Shown piece by piece: positions 22,020-32,917 of a DNA stretch of 64,000 nt. The stretch is from assembly GCA_941918925.1 (NCBI GenBank), contig OW799235.1:102317947-102381946 (forward strand), given 5' to 3'. Position 1 is the stretch's first letter. Each line of letters opens with the position of its first letter. Origin of the DNA: Phyto melanocephala. Its lineage: Eukaryota > Arthropoda > Insecta > Diptera > Rhinophoridae. A model generated the notes under the pieces. It was given only the letters and a program-made list of their open reading frames with translations. It was not told the origin of the DNA and did no database searches. Both the position numbers and the translations under genes were made by a program.

Positions 22020-22247
22020 GGTTAGGTTAGGTTGAAAAGGAGGGGAACTAAAAGCCCAAACCCACGACAGGTATATTACTTATGCCCAATTGGCATGCTG
22101 TGCGCTCCATATGAATAGAATAGTAAGAATATAAAGAGAATATAAGATAAAGAGAAGCAGACCAGTCCAGAGTCTCTGGCGGGAATCGAACCTGCAACCC
22201 TCAAACTAGCAGACCAGCACACTACTGACTAGTCCACCGGGGCACCC
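22020..22247 (-). mobile_element. tRNA-derived SINE with LINE-shared 3' end
   Basis: On the minus strand it starts GGGTGCCCCGGTGGACTAGT and has box B GGTTCGATTCC at ~22180. It matches the head of the SINE at 19065-19258 over ~75 bases. Its 3' ~95 bases (22020-22112) are nearly identical to the tail of the LINE fragments at 41627-41721 and 63357-63460, including AGCGCACA, TGGGCATAAG, CCCCTCCTTT and the terminal CAACCTAACCTAACC. Shared 3' ends are how LINE machinery recognises SINE RNA, so that LINE is the likely partner. Confidence 0.88.
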
Positions 22248-22481
22248 GCTTATATTTCAAATAAAAATTCTTTTTACACAGGTCCTACACATGTGAAATT
22301 TTATCACTTTACATCATTACGTTTAGAGGCAATCGGATTTTATTTTATTTCAGATGTCTTATAACCTACTCTTACATTATAGGCGATAGCTCTCTTCCTC
22401 ACGAACCCATTTTTAATACGAAACATTTCTGTTGCAGTAGAAATATTCTAGCTTTTTCAGTTCAAGCTTTATTGTGCTTTT
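22248..22481. other. No feature seen
   Basis: Unremarkable sequence between a SINE and mini-me-like fragments. Confidence 0.5.
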
Positions 22482-22598
22482 AACAGACAGACATACACAC
22501 AGAGATTGCTAGATCGTCCTTTAATAAAACTAGGACTCAGAACATATACATTTTATGGGATCTTAAATGGATATTTCGATGTGTTACAAACACAATGA
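22482..22598 (+). repeat. Second mini-me-like core fragment
   Basis: A short GACA-type run (ACAGACAGACATACACACAG) leads to CATATACATTTTATGGGATC and ATTTCGATGTGTTACAAACA. The order, GTCY/GACR repeat then a conserved 'actttatgggg' core, parallels the main Helentron-like family in this window but with a different core sequence. Confidence 0.5.
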
Positions 22599-22602
22599 GA
22601 AA

Positions 22603-23395
22603 ACAAGTAAAAGCGCTATATTCGGCCGTGCCGAATCTTATATACCCTTCACAACGTGTAGTCATGCAATAACAGTAAATTCACGTATGTATGTTAAAAA
22701 AAACAAAAAAAAAATAAAAAATAAAAAAAAAATTTAAAAAAAAAAAAATTTAAAAAAAAAAAATTTTAAAAAAAAATTAAAAAAAAAAAATTATTATATA
22801 CATATATAATATATATAAAACAAAAAAAAAATAAAAAAAATTAAAAAAAAAAAAAATATAAAAAAATAATAATAAAAATATATATAATATATTAAATAAA
22901 AAATAAAAAAAAAATAAAAAAAAAATTAAAAAAAAAATTTTAAAAAAATTTAAAAAAAAATTTTTTTGCCTCAGCTGGGATTCGATGCCACGTTTTCTCT
23001 AACCAGTATACACGTTTGTATGTATGTATGTTGTTGTTGTAATGTTGTTTTTATGAAAAGAAAATCGAGGTGGTCGTGGGTTTTTGCTCATATCTCAGTT
23101 GTTTATGTACCGATGTTTCTGATTTTCAATACCGATCTACTCCCGAATATTTCTGATATTTTAATACCTTACCCGGGTCCAACCTATGTCGGGGGGCTTC
23201 AAAAAGTTGATTTCAACATACACACGGACAGACGGTCAGACGGACAGACGGACAGACGGTCAGGGCTTAATCGACTCCTCTATTCATAAGCTTTCAGAAA
23301 ATATATACTTTATGGGGTCGGAAATGAAAATTGTAGAAATTTCACACGGAATGACAAACCTATATATACCCTTTTTCACTGTGTGAAGGGTATAA
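22603..23395 (-). mobile_element. Helentron-like (mini-me/DINE-type) element, near full length
   Basis: On the minus strand: 5' end TATACCCTTCACAC...GGGTATA (hairpin), the core TTTCCGACCCCATAAAGTAT with TA-rich sequence, a (GTCY)n run near 23225-23262, a region AACCTATGTCGGGGGGC in reverse, a long A/T homopolymer-rich stretch (22690-22965), the subterminal TGAAGGGTATA and the 3' hairpin ATTCGGC/GCCGAAT ending near 22603. TATACCCTTCA at the 5' end is the inverse of the 3' subterminal TGAAGGGTATA. The (GTCY)n-core-(TA)n order is that described for mini-me. Non-coding; needs a helper. Confidence 0.82.
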
Positions 23396-24352
23396 TTAAT
23401 ATACTTCCACACCATTTTTTAGGTAAATATTCAAAAAGATTTTTGTTTATAACCTAATTAATTGTATAGTCCTCCAAGATTTATTTAAATTATTCAAAAC
23501 ATCTAAGTTTAAGTACTTTGTAAGTTAAACACTAAGCAAATTATAATTTTCACTGATATTAGTGCATCACTTTATTTCAATTATCATGGCAATTTTTAAT
23601 TTTAAATTAATCGCCTCTATCTGTCATTTTACCCCAATGTGCATTCTTTATTAAAGTTAGCCCCCCAGAAAAAAACTAAATATTTTTACTGTCCAGTTGG
23701 CTTTATGTCCAATTCTTTGTTATTTTCCTTTTTGCAATATTGAATATTTTTTTTTTGTGTTCTTTAACAAATGCCATTCGAACATTAATTCATTTTAAGC
23801 TTTATTTACAAATCATGTAACGCTAAAAGTCACGTGGCATTCATAATTCTTAAATATCGGATGTATTCACTTCACTTTTTTTCTTTTTGCTCCTTTTTTA
23901 ATATTTATATTTCCACGCATTAATAACTCTAGTACTTTCACTGAAAAAGAGAAATAGAAAATTGTAGCAATATTGGAAAAAAAAACTATAAATCCTTAAA
24001 AAAAGAGGACATTTTGTAGACGTGACCAGCATTGGAAAGTTCATGAAGGTGTGATAAAGATTTTTTTGGATTTTTTTTGTGAATTATGGATTAACTAACA
24101 TATTGAAATGATTTTGTAGTAAAAAGTTTGTAAACATTGTATACTTATGTATGTATGTATGTAGTACACACTATTACCATTTTAGAAATTGTATAATTTT
24201 TAATTTTATTTTTTAGGTTTAGCAGAAAGAAATAAAATGGGATGGCAATTTTATGTTTTTGATGAAGGCTTCAAATAATGTAAATAAACTATTAATACGG
24301 AATAACAGTTTTTTGATTTCTCCACATAATAATATCCGACTTATTGGACTCC
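23396..24352. other. No feature seen
   Basis: AT-rich sequence without supported features; a short GTAT microsatellite at ~24146-24165. Confidence 0.5.
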
Positions 24353-24735
24353 TTTTATATCCTTAACCTATAGTGCCAAGGGTATAAAACTAGGGTGAAC
24401 AATTATTGAACTTTTTCCAAAAACCGGTTTTCAAATAGTTCGAAATTTTAAATTTGAAAAAAAGCAATTGCTATTTTGAAAATTAAGAAAAAACCGGTTA
24501 AACGGTTTTTTTCTGCAAATTTATTATACCACAAAATATGGATGTTTTACTAGATTCTTTTTATACCCTTCACCTGTTGTGCCAGGGGTATAATACTAGG
24601 GTGAACAATTAATGAACTTTTTCCAAAAACCGGTTTTAAAATAGTTTTAAATTTCAAATTTGAAAAATAAACGGTTGCTCTTTTTAGTAAACCGGTTTTT
24701 TTCCTCAAATTTATTATACCACAAAATATGTATGT
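24353..24735 (+). repeat. Tandem duplication (~206 bp) spanning a Helentron-like 5' end and a hAT-like end
   Basis: TATCCTTAACC...GCCAAGGGTATAAAAC TAGGGTGAACAATTATTGAA at 24357 recurs as TATACCCTTCACC...GGGGTATAATAC TAGGGTGAACAATTAATGAA at 24562, and the match goes on through AAACCGGTTTT to ATACCACAAAATATG. Each unit contains the Helentron-like head joined to the left end of the hAT-like element, so the duplication happened after that insertion. Confidence 0.88.
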
Positions 24736-25537
24736 TTTAAAAAAATAATTTTACATTTCCATTTAATCTTGTAAAATATCTTTACTATCTTTACTTTTTT
24801 TTTTTTTTGTAGAAGCAAAATACGATGAAATTCACTCCCTAAGTGAGAAAAACATAGCAAAATATATTATAAGATTTTATTTGCATTTGAACTATTACTA
24901 TTACAAACTACTGTTTGTAATCAGTGAACACTTAAAAAGGTTACCTCAACTGACCATGATGTAAGTTATTCAAACTTTATACAAATATATATGAATATGC
25001 CTTTAAATATCTCTTATATGAAGTTTGAGAGCATATAACTTATTAAGTGTACCCATATTACAATTTGCTTTTACAGTTTATGTTTTTTGCTTTCTCTTTA
25101 TTCTACAAAATAATGCAATAGATGACAACTTATATTTTAATGTAAGTGATTTGTGAAAAGTGATTTGTTTAATTTTGCGGTACTTTGAGTTGTTCATTTT
25201 TTGAACATTGTTATAGAATGTATCTTCTAAATTTTAGAAACAATATTAACTTCTTCATCTGCATCAGAGGAAAACAAATTTTGTTTTATATTTGTGTTAT
25301 ATAGAAGAGTATTTGAGAAATTTTCAGATTTTGTTAAGTTTTTCCGTATTAAATATACTAGTACACAATTATTTAGTTACAAAGGTAAATAAACATTAAC
25401 TTAAAGATTGAAAAAAATTAATTTCAGTAAGCAAAAATGCGATTTATTCGACATCTGAACAAAAAATATTTTGGAAAAATTCTGAAATAGTTAAAAACCG
25501 GTTTACCTCCGGTTGTAAAACCGAGTCAATCACCCTT
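24597..25537. mobile_element. hAT-like MITE with repeated AACCGGTT, inside a Helentron-like copy
   Basis: It begins TAGGGTGAACAATTAATGAA and ends AACCGAGTCAATCACCCTT. It belongs to the family of the exact hAT element at 56408-57455: the inverse of that element's right end reads TAGGGTGATCGATTATTCGA then AAACCGGTTTTCAAATAGTT, as here. The flanks GTATAATA and GTATATAA look like a decayed 8-bp duplication. The interior is non-coding. Flanking sequence on both sides belongs to one Helentron-like copy. Confidence 0.72.
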
Positions 25538-26270
25538 GTATATAAGTCCAGCTTTGTTATCCCGCCTAAAATTTTTACAATATTAATTTCAGACATGATA
25601 AAGTATATATTTTCTAAAAATTTTTGATTAGGGGAGTCGTCTGTCCGACTTTCCGTGTGTTGGTTAAAATTCAATTTTATAATCCCCCCACATTTCACAC
25701 AGATCTGCAAGTTATATAAATTTTTTGCAGATACTCGAGAATAAACCGCTTTTGAAATCCAGAATATTTGCCTCATAACTTTCTAAGACACGAGAAAAAC
25801 AACACAACTGTCTTGCTTTGTTTCTTTTTAATTTATATCAAAAATCAAAAGTTTAGGTTAATTTATACAACACGTTTGCTACCGTGTGCAAATAGAGCCA
25901 TTCATAAAAAATATTGAATAAGTCAGAAACTAATCGGCATAGTTACAGACAAAAATATTTTTAAGGTTACTAAAGCATCTAATTATTTTCAGACTCGCTA
26001 AATTTATATAACATAGTGGCTATAGTCTCGTTTATTATGTATTGCCGAGGAATACTGACTTTATAATCGGTTTGAGATATAAGCACAAAAATAAAACTTA
26101 ATCGGTGTTCTTCCTAAATAACAGAGAGAAACGATATGGGTACCAAAAAAACCTTGACTAGCGAAATATAATACACCATAAAGTTTTTTAAATTAATGGT
26201 GATCTCTACTACAAAATGGCGTAAAACAAATTTTTGTAAGGTTGAAATCTACCCCCTTCAACACCCTCAA
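25538..26270 (+). mobile_element. Helentron-like element, remainder after hAT insertion
   Basis: From 25538 it continues the family: TATAAGTCCAGCTTTGTTATCC, CATGATAAAGTATATATTTTC, the inverse GTCY tract (GTCTGTCCGACTTTCCGTGT), then CATAACTTTCTAAGACACGAG. A further diverged stretch at 26080-26260 is shared with 43540-43790, which also lies downstream of a fragment of this family. That suggests a longer member of the family than the 800-bp form. Confidence 0.6.
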
Positions 26271-26482
26271 TATAACTATAAATAGCATATAATATTAAAT
26301 CTGAAATTTACGCTTAGCCACGATGTGGTTATTATGCCTATAAACATATTACTAAAGGATATTCTCAGATTCTTTTAGGCCGTATACAGAACTTTTACTT
26401 ATTTATTCTTACTACATTTCACCTCTGATCATAGTCACAGTAACACCTTCGCCTTGCGTACGGCTGGATAAAATTACAGCAA

Positions 26483-27078
26483 CACGCAAAGAAAAAATAT
26501 GGTTGTGGTAACCATAATCGAAGAGCAACATACTATGATTGAATTGTATGATTATCGTTAAAACATATAATGATTACCAGTTATCATTATTATGTTTAAT
26601 TAAAGTTTCATTCATTTTTTTACATTTTCTCGTTTATTATTTAATTTTTCAAAATTTTTTTTCATTTTTTTGACATCTCAAACTTTTAAAATAATAAACA
26701 TTTATTCAGCAAGAAGAAGAACAGTTGAAATCAAATTATTATTACAAAAAATCATAGCTTGCTTAATTTGTAATCATGCTGTTGTCTCACCTATTATTAA
26801 ATGATTATTTATAATTCTTAATGCTTTTGAATATAATGTTATTTTTGTCAGATTAGTTTTTTTAAATCATACTATTTTTGAATGCTAACCATTTTGAAAT
26901 TTTTACGAAACGTTAACATTAAGTGATACAATTCAAACAAATGCTTGATTATCGTGACAAAATATATGATGAAATGAAACAAAAGTAACTATTGGTTGTT
27001 TTCGACAACCAAATATTGTTATAGAAACTATAATATGATCGTCGTGATCATGTCCTAACCATGGTTTTTTTTTGCGTG
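26483..27078. mobile_element. MITE, CACGCAAAG family, copy A
   Basis: Left end CACGCAAAGAAAAAATATGG and right end CCATGGTTTTTTTTTGCGTG are inverted repeats. Shared interior phrases are AAGAGCAACATACTATGATT, CATTATTATGTTTAATTAAA, AGCAAGAAGAAGAACAGTTG, and near the right end GATCGTCGTGATCATG and CTAACCATGG. Three more members lie at 28046, 47192 and 54563. About 600 bp, non-coding. No consistent target duplication (TA in one copy), so the superfamily is unsettled. Confidence 0.85.
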
Positions 27079-28045
27079 AAGTAACTGCCAAATTAGAGCG
27101 TTAGCGTTGAAATTTATCATGTGTGTTTTTTTTTTCTTGCGTAATTTTATTTTAAAATTTGGTCCACAAATAATTTATAGAACAAAAACTAAAACTTTAC
27201 ATTAAAAGGAATCATATTTATTTACATTTTGCGTTGAAGTGATCCCATTTTTATTAAACTTTTACAAATGTAAAAAAGATGATATTAATAACGAATTACA
27301 TGAGTTGCTTATTGTAAAATTATTAGTAATTTATTTCTCAAAATGTTGACTATCCATCTTGTGAACGTAGTGATTAAAATTCTTATTTTTAAAAAATTTT
27401 TCATAAAAATACCATAATGTTAGTGCCCTCATATAAGATTTAGAAAAAAATTAAGTTCTTTTTTGTGCGGCGACTAAACCAGAAATTTTTTTATCTTGTA
27501 TTTAGCGTTAAGTAATTGTAATAGAAATGAAAAATAATGAAAATGTAATTCCAAAAATTTTCAAATTTAATTAAAATCAAAACAATAATGATAATAAATG
27601 TCAACAACAACGAAATAAGATCTAACAAATGTTGCTATTAATTCATTACATTTTTACCGGCGACAATGTTTTAATTTTCAGAAACACACACTATATCTGC
27701 ACAGCATTAACAGGTAGGTAAATTAAAAATTATTTTAAAAAATAATTTTTTATAAATTTAAAAAATATTTTTCTATTTTAATAGTATAATTAGATGTTCC
27801 TCATTAATAGTTAACAAATGTGACAAGTTTTTAATAAAATTAAGCTTAAACCCAAGGTGGCTCAAAATTCAAATTGGTTGTGTATTTCTTCATTTAAGGA
27901 TTTAATTCGTTATCGTTATTCGTTCGTTTAAAACGTTATCGCTATTATTATTCCAACTTACCTGGGAATATTATTAAAACTTAACATCGCCCTAAATTGT
28001 TGTTTTACGTTCCTTCATGTTCCACAGGTCAGACAGTCTATATGC
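27079..28045. other. No feature seen
   Basis: AT-rich spacer between two MITEs of the same family; nothing recognisable. Confidence 0.5.
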
Positions 28046-28686
28046 ACACAAAGAAAAAAATATATAAAAATATATATTCTATGTTTGTGGTAAAAACATA
28101 TAATGTTTGTGATTTATTATTATTATGTTTAATTAAAGTATCATGCAATTATTATATTATGACTATAAATAAAATTAACAAATTTGTTTTTACATTTTAC
28201 CATTTACATTTTATTTTTTTTTAATTTTTCCAAAATTTTTGTATATTTTTTGCACATGTCAAACTTTTTAAGTAATAAAATATATTTAACAAGAAGAAGA
28301 ACAGTTGAAAACAAATTCTGATTGAAAAAAAATCATAGCTTGAATAAATTGTAATCATATTATTGTTTTAACTTTTTTTATATGTTTATTTGTAATGTTA
28401 AATGCTTTTAAATATCATGTTATTGTTGCGAAGACATCATATTATTTTTGGTGTAATAATTTTGTAAATCATAATATTTTTAAAACACACCCATTATAAA
28501 GTATTTGTGAATAGTCAATATTAAATGATAAAATTCAAACAATTTCAAAATACTTGATTACTATAACAAAATATATGATAAAATCAAATAAATACAACTA
28601 TTAGTTGTTTCGGTAACTAAATATTATTATAAAAGCTATAATATGAGCGTCGTAATCATGTTGTAACCATGGTTTTTCTCTGCGTA
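28046..28686. mobile_element. MITE, CACGCAAAG family, copy B
   Basis: Starts CACACAAAGAAAAAAATAT and ends GTAACCATGGTTTTTCTCTGCG, with the same interior order as copy A (TATTATTATGTTTAATTAAA, CAAGAAGAAGAACAGTTGAA, GCGTCGTAATCATG). More diverged than A, so probably older. The open frames here are AT-rich chance. Confidence 0.8.
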
Positions 28687-28969
28687 TGTAACAAAAAGAG
28701 AACACAGATTTTAGCATTTGAAATCAATCGATATACTATTAAATTGTAATGGATATTTCGATTGATACCGAACGCAATCACTCAACCCCTGAATTAAGAA
28801 AGCTCATCTACGTGATATGCCTTTTGAAACAACTTATGGTGGGATAATCACGTATTATTGTGATATTAAGAATGGCAAACGAAGTATTTTTGCACTCCTT
28901 AATTTAACGATATCTTTAATCAATTTTACTCGATGTTCATTCATCACCAGTTACAAGGTTTTTATTATA
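28687..28969. other. No feature seen
   Basis: Spacer between a MITE and a mariner fragment. Confidence 0.5.
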
Positions 28970-29640
28970 AAGGGTTTTTCAATAAGAGCGCTACAAAAGT
29001 TTTTTTTAAATAAAACAAAAACGGTTTTGGATATCAATGAAATTCTTTATTCCTGTGAAAGTACGTTCGATGTCATTATGTATGGAACTCGATTTTTTTG
29101 CCTGACCACCACGGGCATGCTTGCAGAAGTCCAGACGCTGAATCCAATTTTCGACGGTTTTCAAGCATAAATCGGGCGATACTGCTGCGATTTCACATTC
29201 ACTATTCGTACGAAGTTCATCAATCGCCGCTGGCTTGTTGGCATAGAACATACACTTGACGTAGCCCAACAGGAAATAGTCTAACGGCGTCAAATCGCAC
29301 GACCCAGGCGGCCAATCGACTGGACCTTTTCTACTTCACGAATTATTATTTATTTCACACACGTTCTCCAATATTGGTTTCCAATAAATTGATTGTGACA
29401 TTCCCTGTGTGGCTTGTGGCGCCGTCCTGTTGGAACGATATGTTCTCCAAGTCCATATCATCCAACTGGGGCCAGAAATATTCTGTTATCATTGACCGGT
29501 AGCGATTTCCATTCACAGTAACGTGCCGGTCTTGATCGGCCCATAAACCGCACCAAACCGTAATTTTTTCGGGATGAAATGATGACTCGTAGAGTACATG
29601 TGGAATGCTGTCTGACCAATAACGCATTATTTTAAATTAT
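28970..29640 (-). pseudogene. Mariner-type transposase (D41D, rosa-like), 3' half
   Basis: Minus-strand translation gives KITVWCGLWAD, RYRSMITEYFWPQL, SFQQDGATSHTGN (second catalytic Asp) and, in a shifted frame, GSCDLTPLDYFLLGYVK (third catalytic Asp). The left margin AAAGGGTTTTTCAATAAGAG at ~28970 looks like the terminal repeat. A small insertion with a stop between the second and third Asp breaks the frame at ~29330-29355. The N-terminal DNA-binding part is missing. It would cut and paste mariner DNA at TA; this copy cannot. Confidence 0.85.
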
Positions 29641-30104
29641 ATTTTAAATATTTTGAAAGCATTATTACAACCAAACGGGGGAAATTATATCAAGAAAGCC
29701 AGCTTACGGTCTACATTTTGATATCCAACCATTTCCCACTAAGCACCAAAATAAACATAATCAACAGCAGCGTCAAATTGGTTGCCATCAGTGACGGCTG
29801 AGAGTTCTGGAACACAACGAAAAATAATGCAGACCTTCACCATTCGTAGCATGCAACACGCAGTACACATCTTTTAACCGACTAAAATAAATATTTAACA
29901 TAAGATCACAAACCAACTAAATGCCGATTTCACTTAAGATCAGCAGAGGAAAATTAAAATAGTGCCTTCAAATGGAATCCGCCATCACAAAAAGGCAGTT
30001 GTACATGACGCAGCCAACTTCAAGAAATTAAAAAGATCTGCTACAGACAGACAATAATGGATTGCAGACGTAGAGATCTTTTGGTCCTTAGTGGAAAAAA
30101 AGGC
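29641..30104. other. No feature seen
   Basis: Non-coding sequence flanking the truncated mariner; no transposase similarity read. Confidence 0.5.
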
Positions 30105-30362
30105 AATTCGATGCCTTACTTCCTCAACCTCGTATCTTAAAAAATAAAATTTTTCAGGAGAGAAAAAAAAGGTTCATCTTTTTATACTTCGGTGTTTGGT
30201 TAAAAGTTTAAATGCAATTATTAAGGAATTGATTGTATTTTTGTATATTAAAAGTAATAATATACTAATCTTTTTTAGTTAAAGCATGAAACAATCGTTT
30301 GATATGAAAAAGTCAAAACCGTATTTTTAAGTTACGAGGTTGAGGAAGTAAGGCATTGAATT
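30105..30362. mobile_element. 258-bp foldback MITE with CTTACTTCCTCAACCTCGTA ends
   Basis: The left arm AATTCGATGCCTTACTTCCT (continuing CAACCTCGTATCTTAAAAA) matches the inverse of the right arm with two mismatches over 39 bases. Non-coding. Half of a second copy lies at 59759-59905. No clear target duplication. Confidence 0.85.
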
Positions 30363-32212
30363 ACTATCGAGAATTCTTTTAAATGGACCACCCTACGAAT
30401 AATACTGTATAGCAACAAATTTGAACTTAGAATGAGAGACATTTAAAATGCAATAACTACAATTGTCCGTCTCTCCATGTTGTATGTATGAATGAATGTT
30501 TATTTGTTTTATAATCATTGTATTGTTGCTGTCTTACTTTAGTATTTATAGAGTTTTAACGGTAAAATACGACAACAACAAAAAGCAGAAAAGAATTGAC
30601 AATGATGTAGACAACAAAACAAAAAACAAATTAACAACAATTGCATTAGTGTAGGTTGAAAGTGGATTTGAAGTAATAGTATTGGTAGATAATAAATATT
30701 TTGTTATAAACAAATTGCAAATACACAATATAAGAACCAGTGCACTTACGGCAACCGTGGAATGTGTAAATTAATAAAAATTTATAACCACACTATTGTA
30801 TGAAACAATCAACAACTAAAAATTTTAAAATTATTTTTAGCTTAAGGAAAGAAAATGGATATATTGAAACGAATTTTTAACTTTTTTATTTTTTCAATCT
30901 TCCTTCTTTTACTAAACTTTTTAATAGCGACAAAGGTTTAGGAAGCCATTTTTAAAGTAGAAGTTTAATTTCTTTATATCTTGCAAAAAAAAAAACAGAA
31001 ATTACCATATAATTTACAACAAATTTATAAAAAAACGCTGCAATTATTAAGGGAGGCATAGCTGGTGGTGGTGATAATGATGAAGTAGTTTAAAAATAAA
31101 ACTTTACTGATTGCTTTTGTACATGAGTAAATTGCCAGAAAATGTTACAAGCGTATAATGAACAAAACACAAATATACAACATAAAGACATTCACACTCA
31201 CATACTTAAATAGTATGCAACAAAGGTCTACTGTTGCAACAAATGTACATACAACATATTTAACTAAACATTAGCCGACTGTCGACTGACTGCCACAACT
31301 GAAAAGAACTCGGCTAAATAGCAACTAACTGTAAAACAAGCGATATAGAGAAAGATGTACTGTTTTATAACACTGACAATCCCTTAGGGAAAAATTTGTA
31401 GCACGTTGTCTTTTAATTTTCACAGTTGCAACAAGGAACTCAAATAAAAAATACTACATTAAACAACAACAACAACAACAAGTATAATTATACAATGGTT
31501 ACAACTAAAGCTTTAAATGTAAAAATAAAGAAAACAATAATAAAAAAACTGTATCTGAAAACACTATAAAACACTCTCCGAACACTAAGAAAGTAATGTT
31601 GGTTTTACAAAAAAAAAATGAATGAATGTATAGAAAAACTAAACAGGAAATTACGTTATCATCATCAAAGAAATATAAACTCTAAAGTAAAGGAAATAAT
31701 GAAGTTGAAAGTTGGGAAGAGGGAACCGCTTTATTAGATTTAGGTAAAACTTACAATTTTCTTGGTTCAAAAAGTGTAGAAGTTGCAATATTTAATAACG
31801 GTATTTTAAAGGTTATGACCTCTTTATCTTAATAGTGCCTTTTTTGAAACTACATTTGTTTGTTTTATACTAATTATATGTTTAAAAATGACACAGATTG
31901 TAATATTTATTTGTTGTTAGTTTTATATTCTTCGCCAATCAATCGTGTGTTGACGTGCTCAAAGGCTATGGAGCCTTACTAGAGAAATATTAGTAATTTA
32001 GTATTAATAAGACCTCAGATCTACAATGTAAATATCTCCTTCCTTAATAGCCCAAAGTTTGACACACTGCTTGATCAATAATTGAAGTAGAACTCTAAAC
32101 TCCAGCAAAGATTCGTATATATAAAGAAAAAAAACAGATTTAAGTTCTTTTCTCATGGGCGTAACTATACCCTTTGAAAAAATTTATTATTTTATCTTTA
32201 TAAATAATAATA
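30363..32212. other. No gene seen; AAC microsatellite at 31463-31480
   Basis: About 1.85 kb of AT-rich sequence rich in CAA/AAC runs from 31180 on. No transposon similarity, no credible ORF. Confidence 0.45.
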
Positions 32213-32233
32213 TTATAATAAATTATAATAATG

Positions 32234-32266
<33 letters not shown>
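32213..32266 (+). repeat. (TAA)n microsatellite
   Basis: Some fourteen TAA/ATA units with two interruptions, immediately against the end of the Helentron-like element. Confidence 0.95.
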
Positions 32267-32270
<4 letters not shown>

Positions 32271-32917
32271 GTAAGAGCGCTATATTCGGCCGTGCCGAAT
32301 CTTATAAACCCTTCACAACGTGTAGTCATGCAATAACAGTGGTTTGTTTCACCATTCATCCCATATGAAAAACGTACATACATATATAAAAACATCCCAT
32401 TGTAAAATTATAAATTCACGTATGTATGTTAAAAACACAAAAAAAAAATTTAAAAAAAAATTAAAAAAAAAATTATTATGTATATAATATATATAAAACA
32501 AAAAAAAATAAAAAAAAATTAAAAAAAAAATTTTAAAAAAAATTTAAAAAATTTAAAAAAAAAATTTTTTTTTGGCTCAGCTGGGATATTTGATGCCACG
32601 TTTTCTCTAACCAGTATACACGTTTGTATGTATGTATGTTGTTGTTGTAATGTTGTTTTTGTAAAAAAAAAATCGAGGTGGTCGTGGGTTTTTGCTCATA
32701 TCTCAGTTGTTTATGTACCGATGTTTCTGATTTTCAATACCGATCTACTCCCGAATATTTCTGATATTTTAATACCTTACCCGGGTCCAACCTATGTCGG
32801 GGGGCTTCAAAAAGTTGATTTCAACATACACACGGACAGACGGCCAGACGGACAGACTGACAGAGCTTAATCGACTCCCCTATTCATAAGCTTTCAGAAA
32901 ATATATACTTTATGGGG
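32267..32917 (-). mobile_element. Helentron-like element, 5' end cut by a Tc1-like element
   Basis: Nearly collinear with 22603-23395: same 3' hairpin and tail, same A-rich tract, same GGTGGTCGTGGGTTTTTGCT and GTCY blocks. It stops at TATACTTTATGGGG where the Tc1-like element begins. It has an extra CATTCATCCCATATGAAAAA segment near 32350 that is also in the copies at 42990 and 48305. Confidence 0.82.

Noticed and set aside
22690..22965. Long A/T homopolymer stretch as a poly-A tail of a retroelement
   Set aside because: The same stretch sits inside other copies of the Helentron-like repeat, so it is internal to that element.
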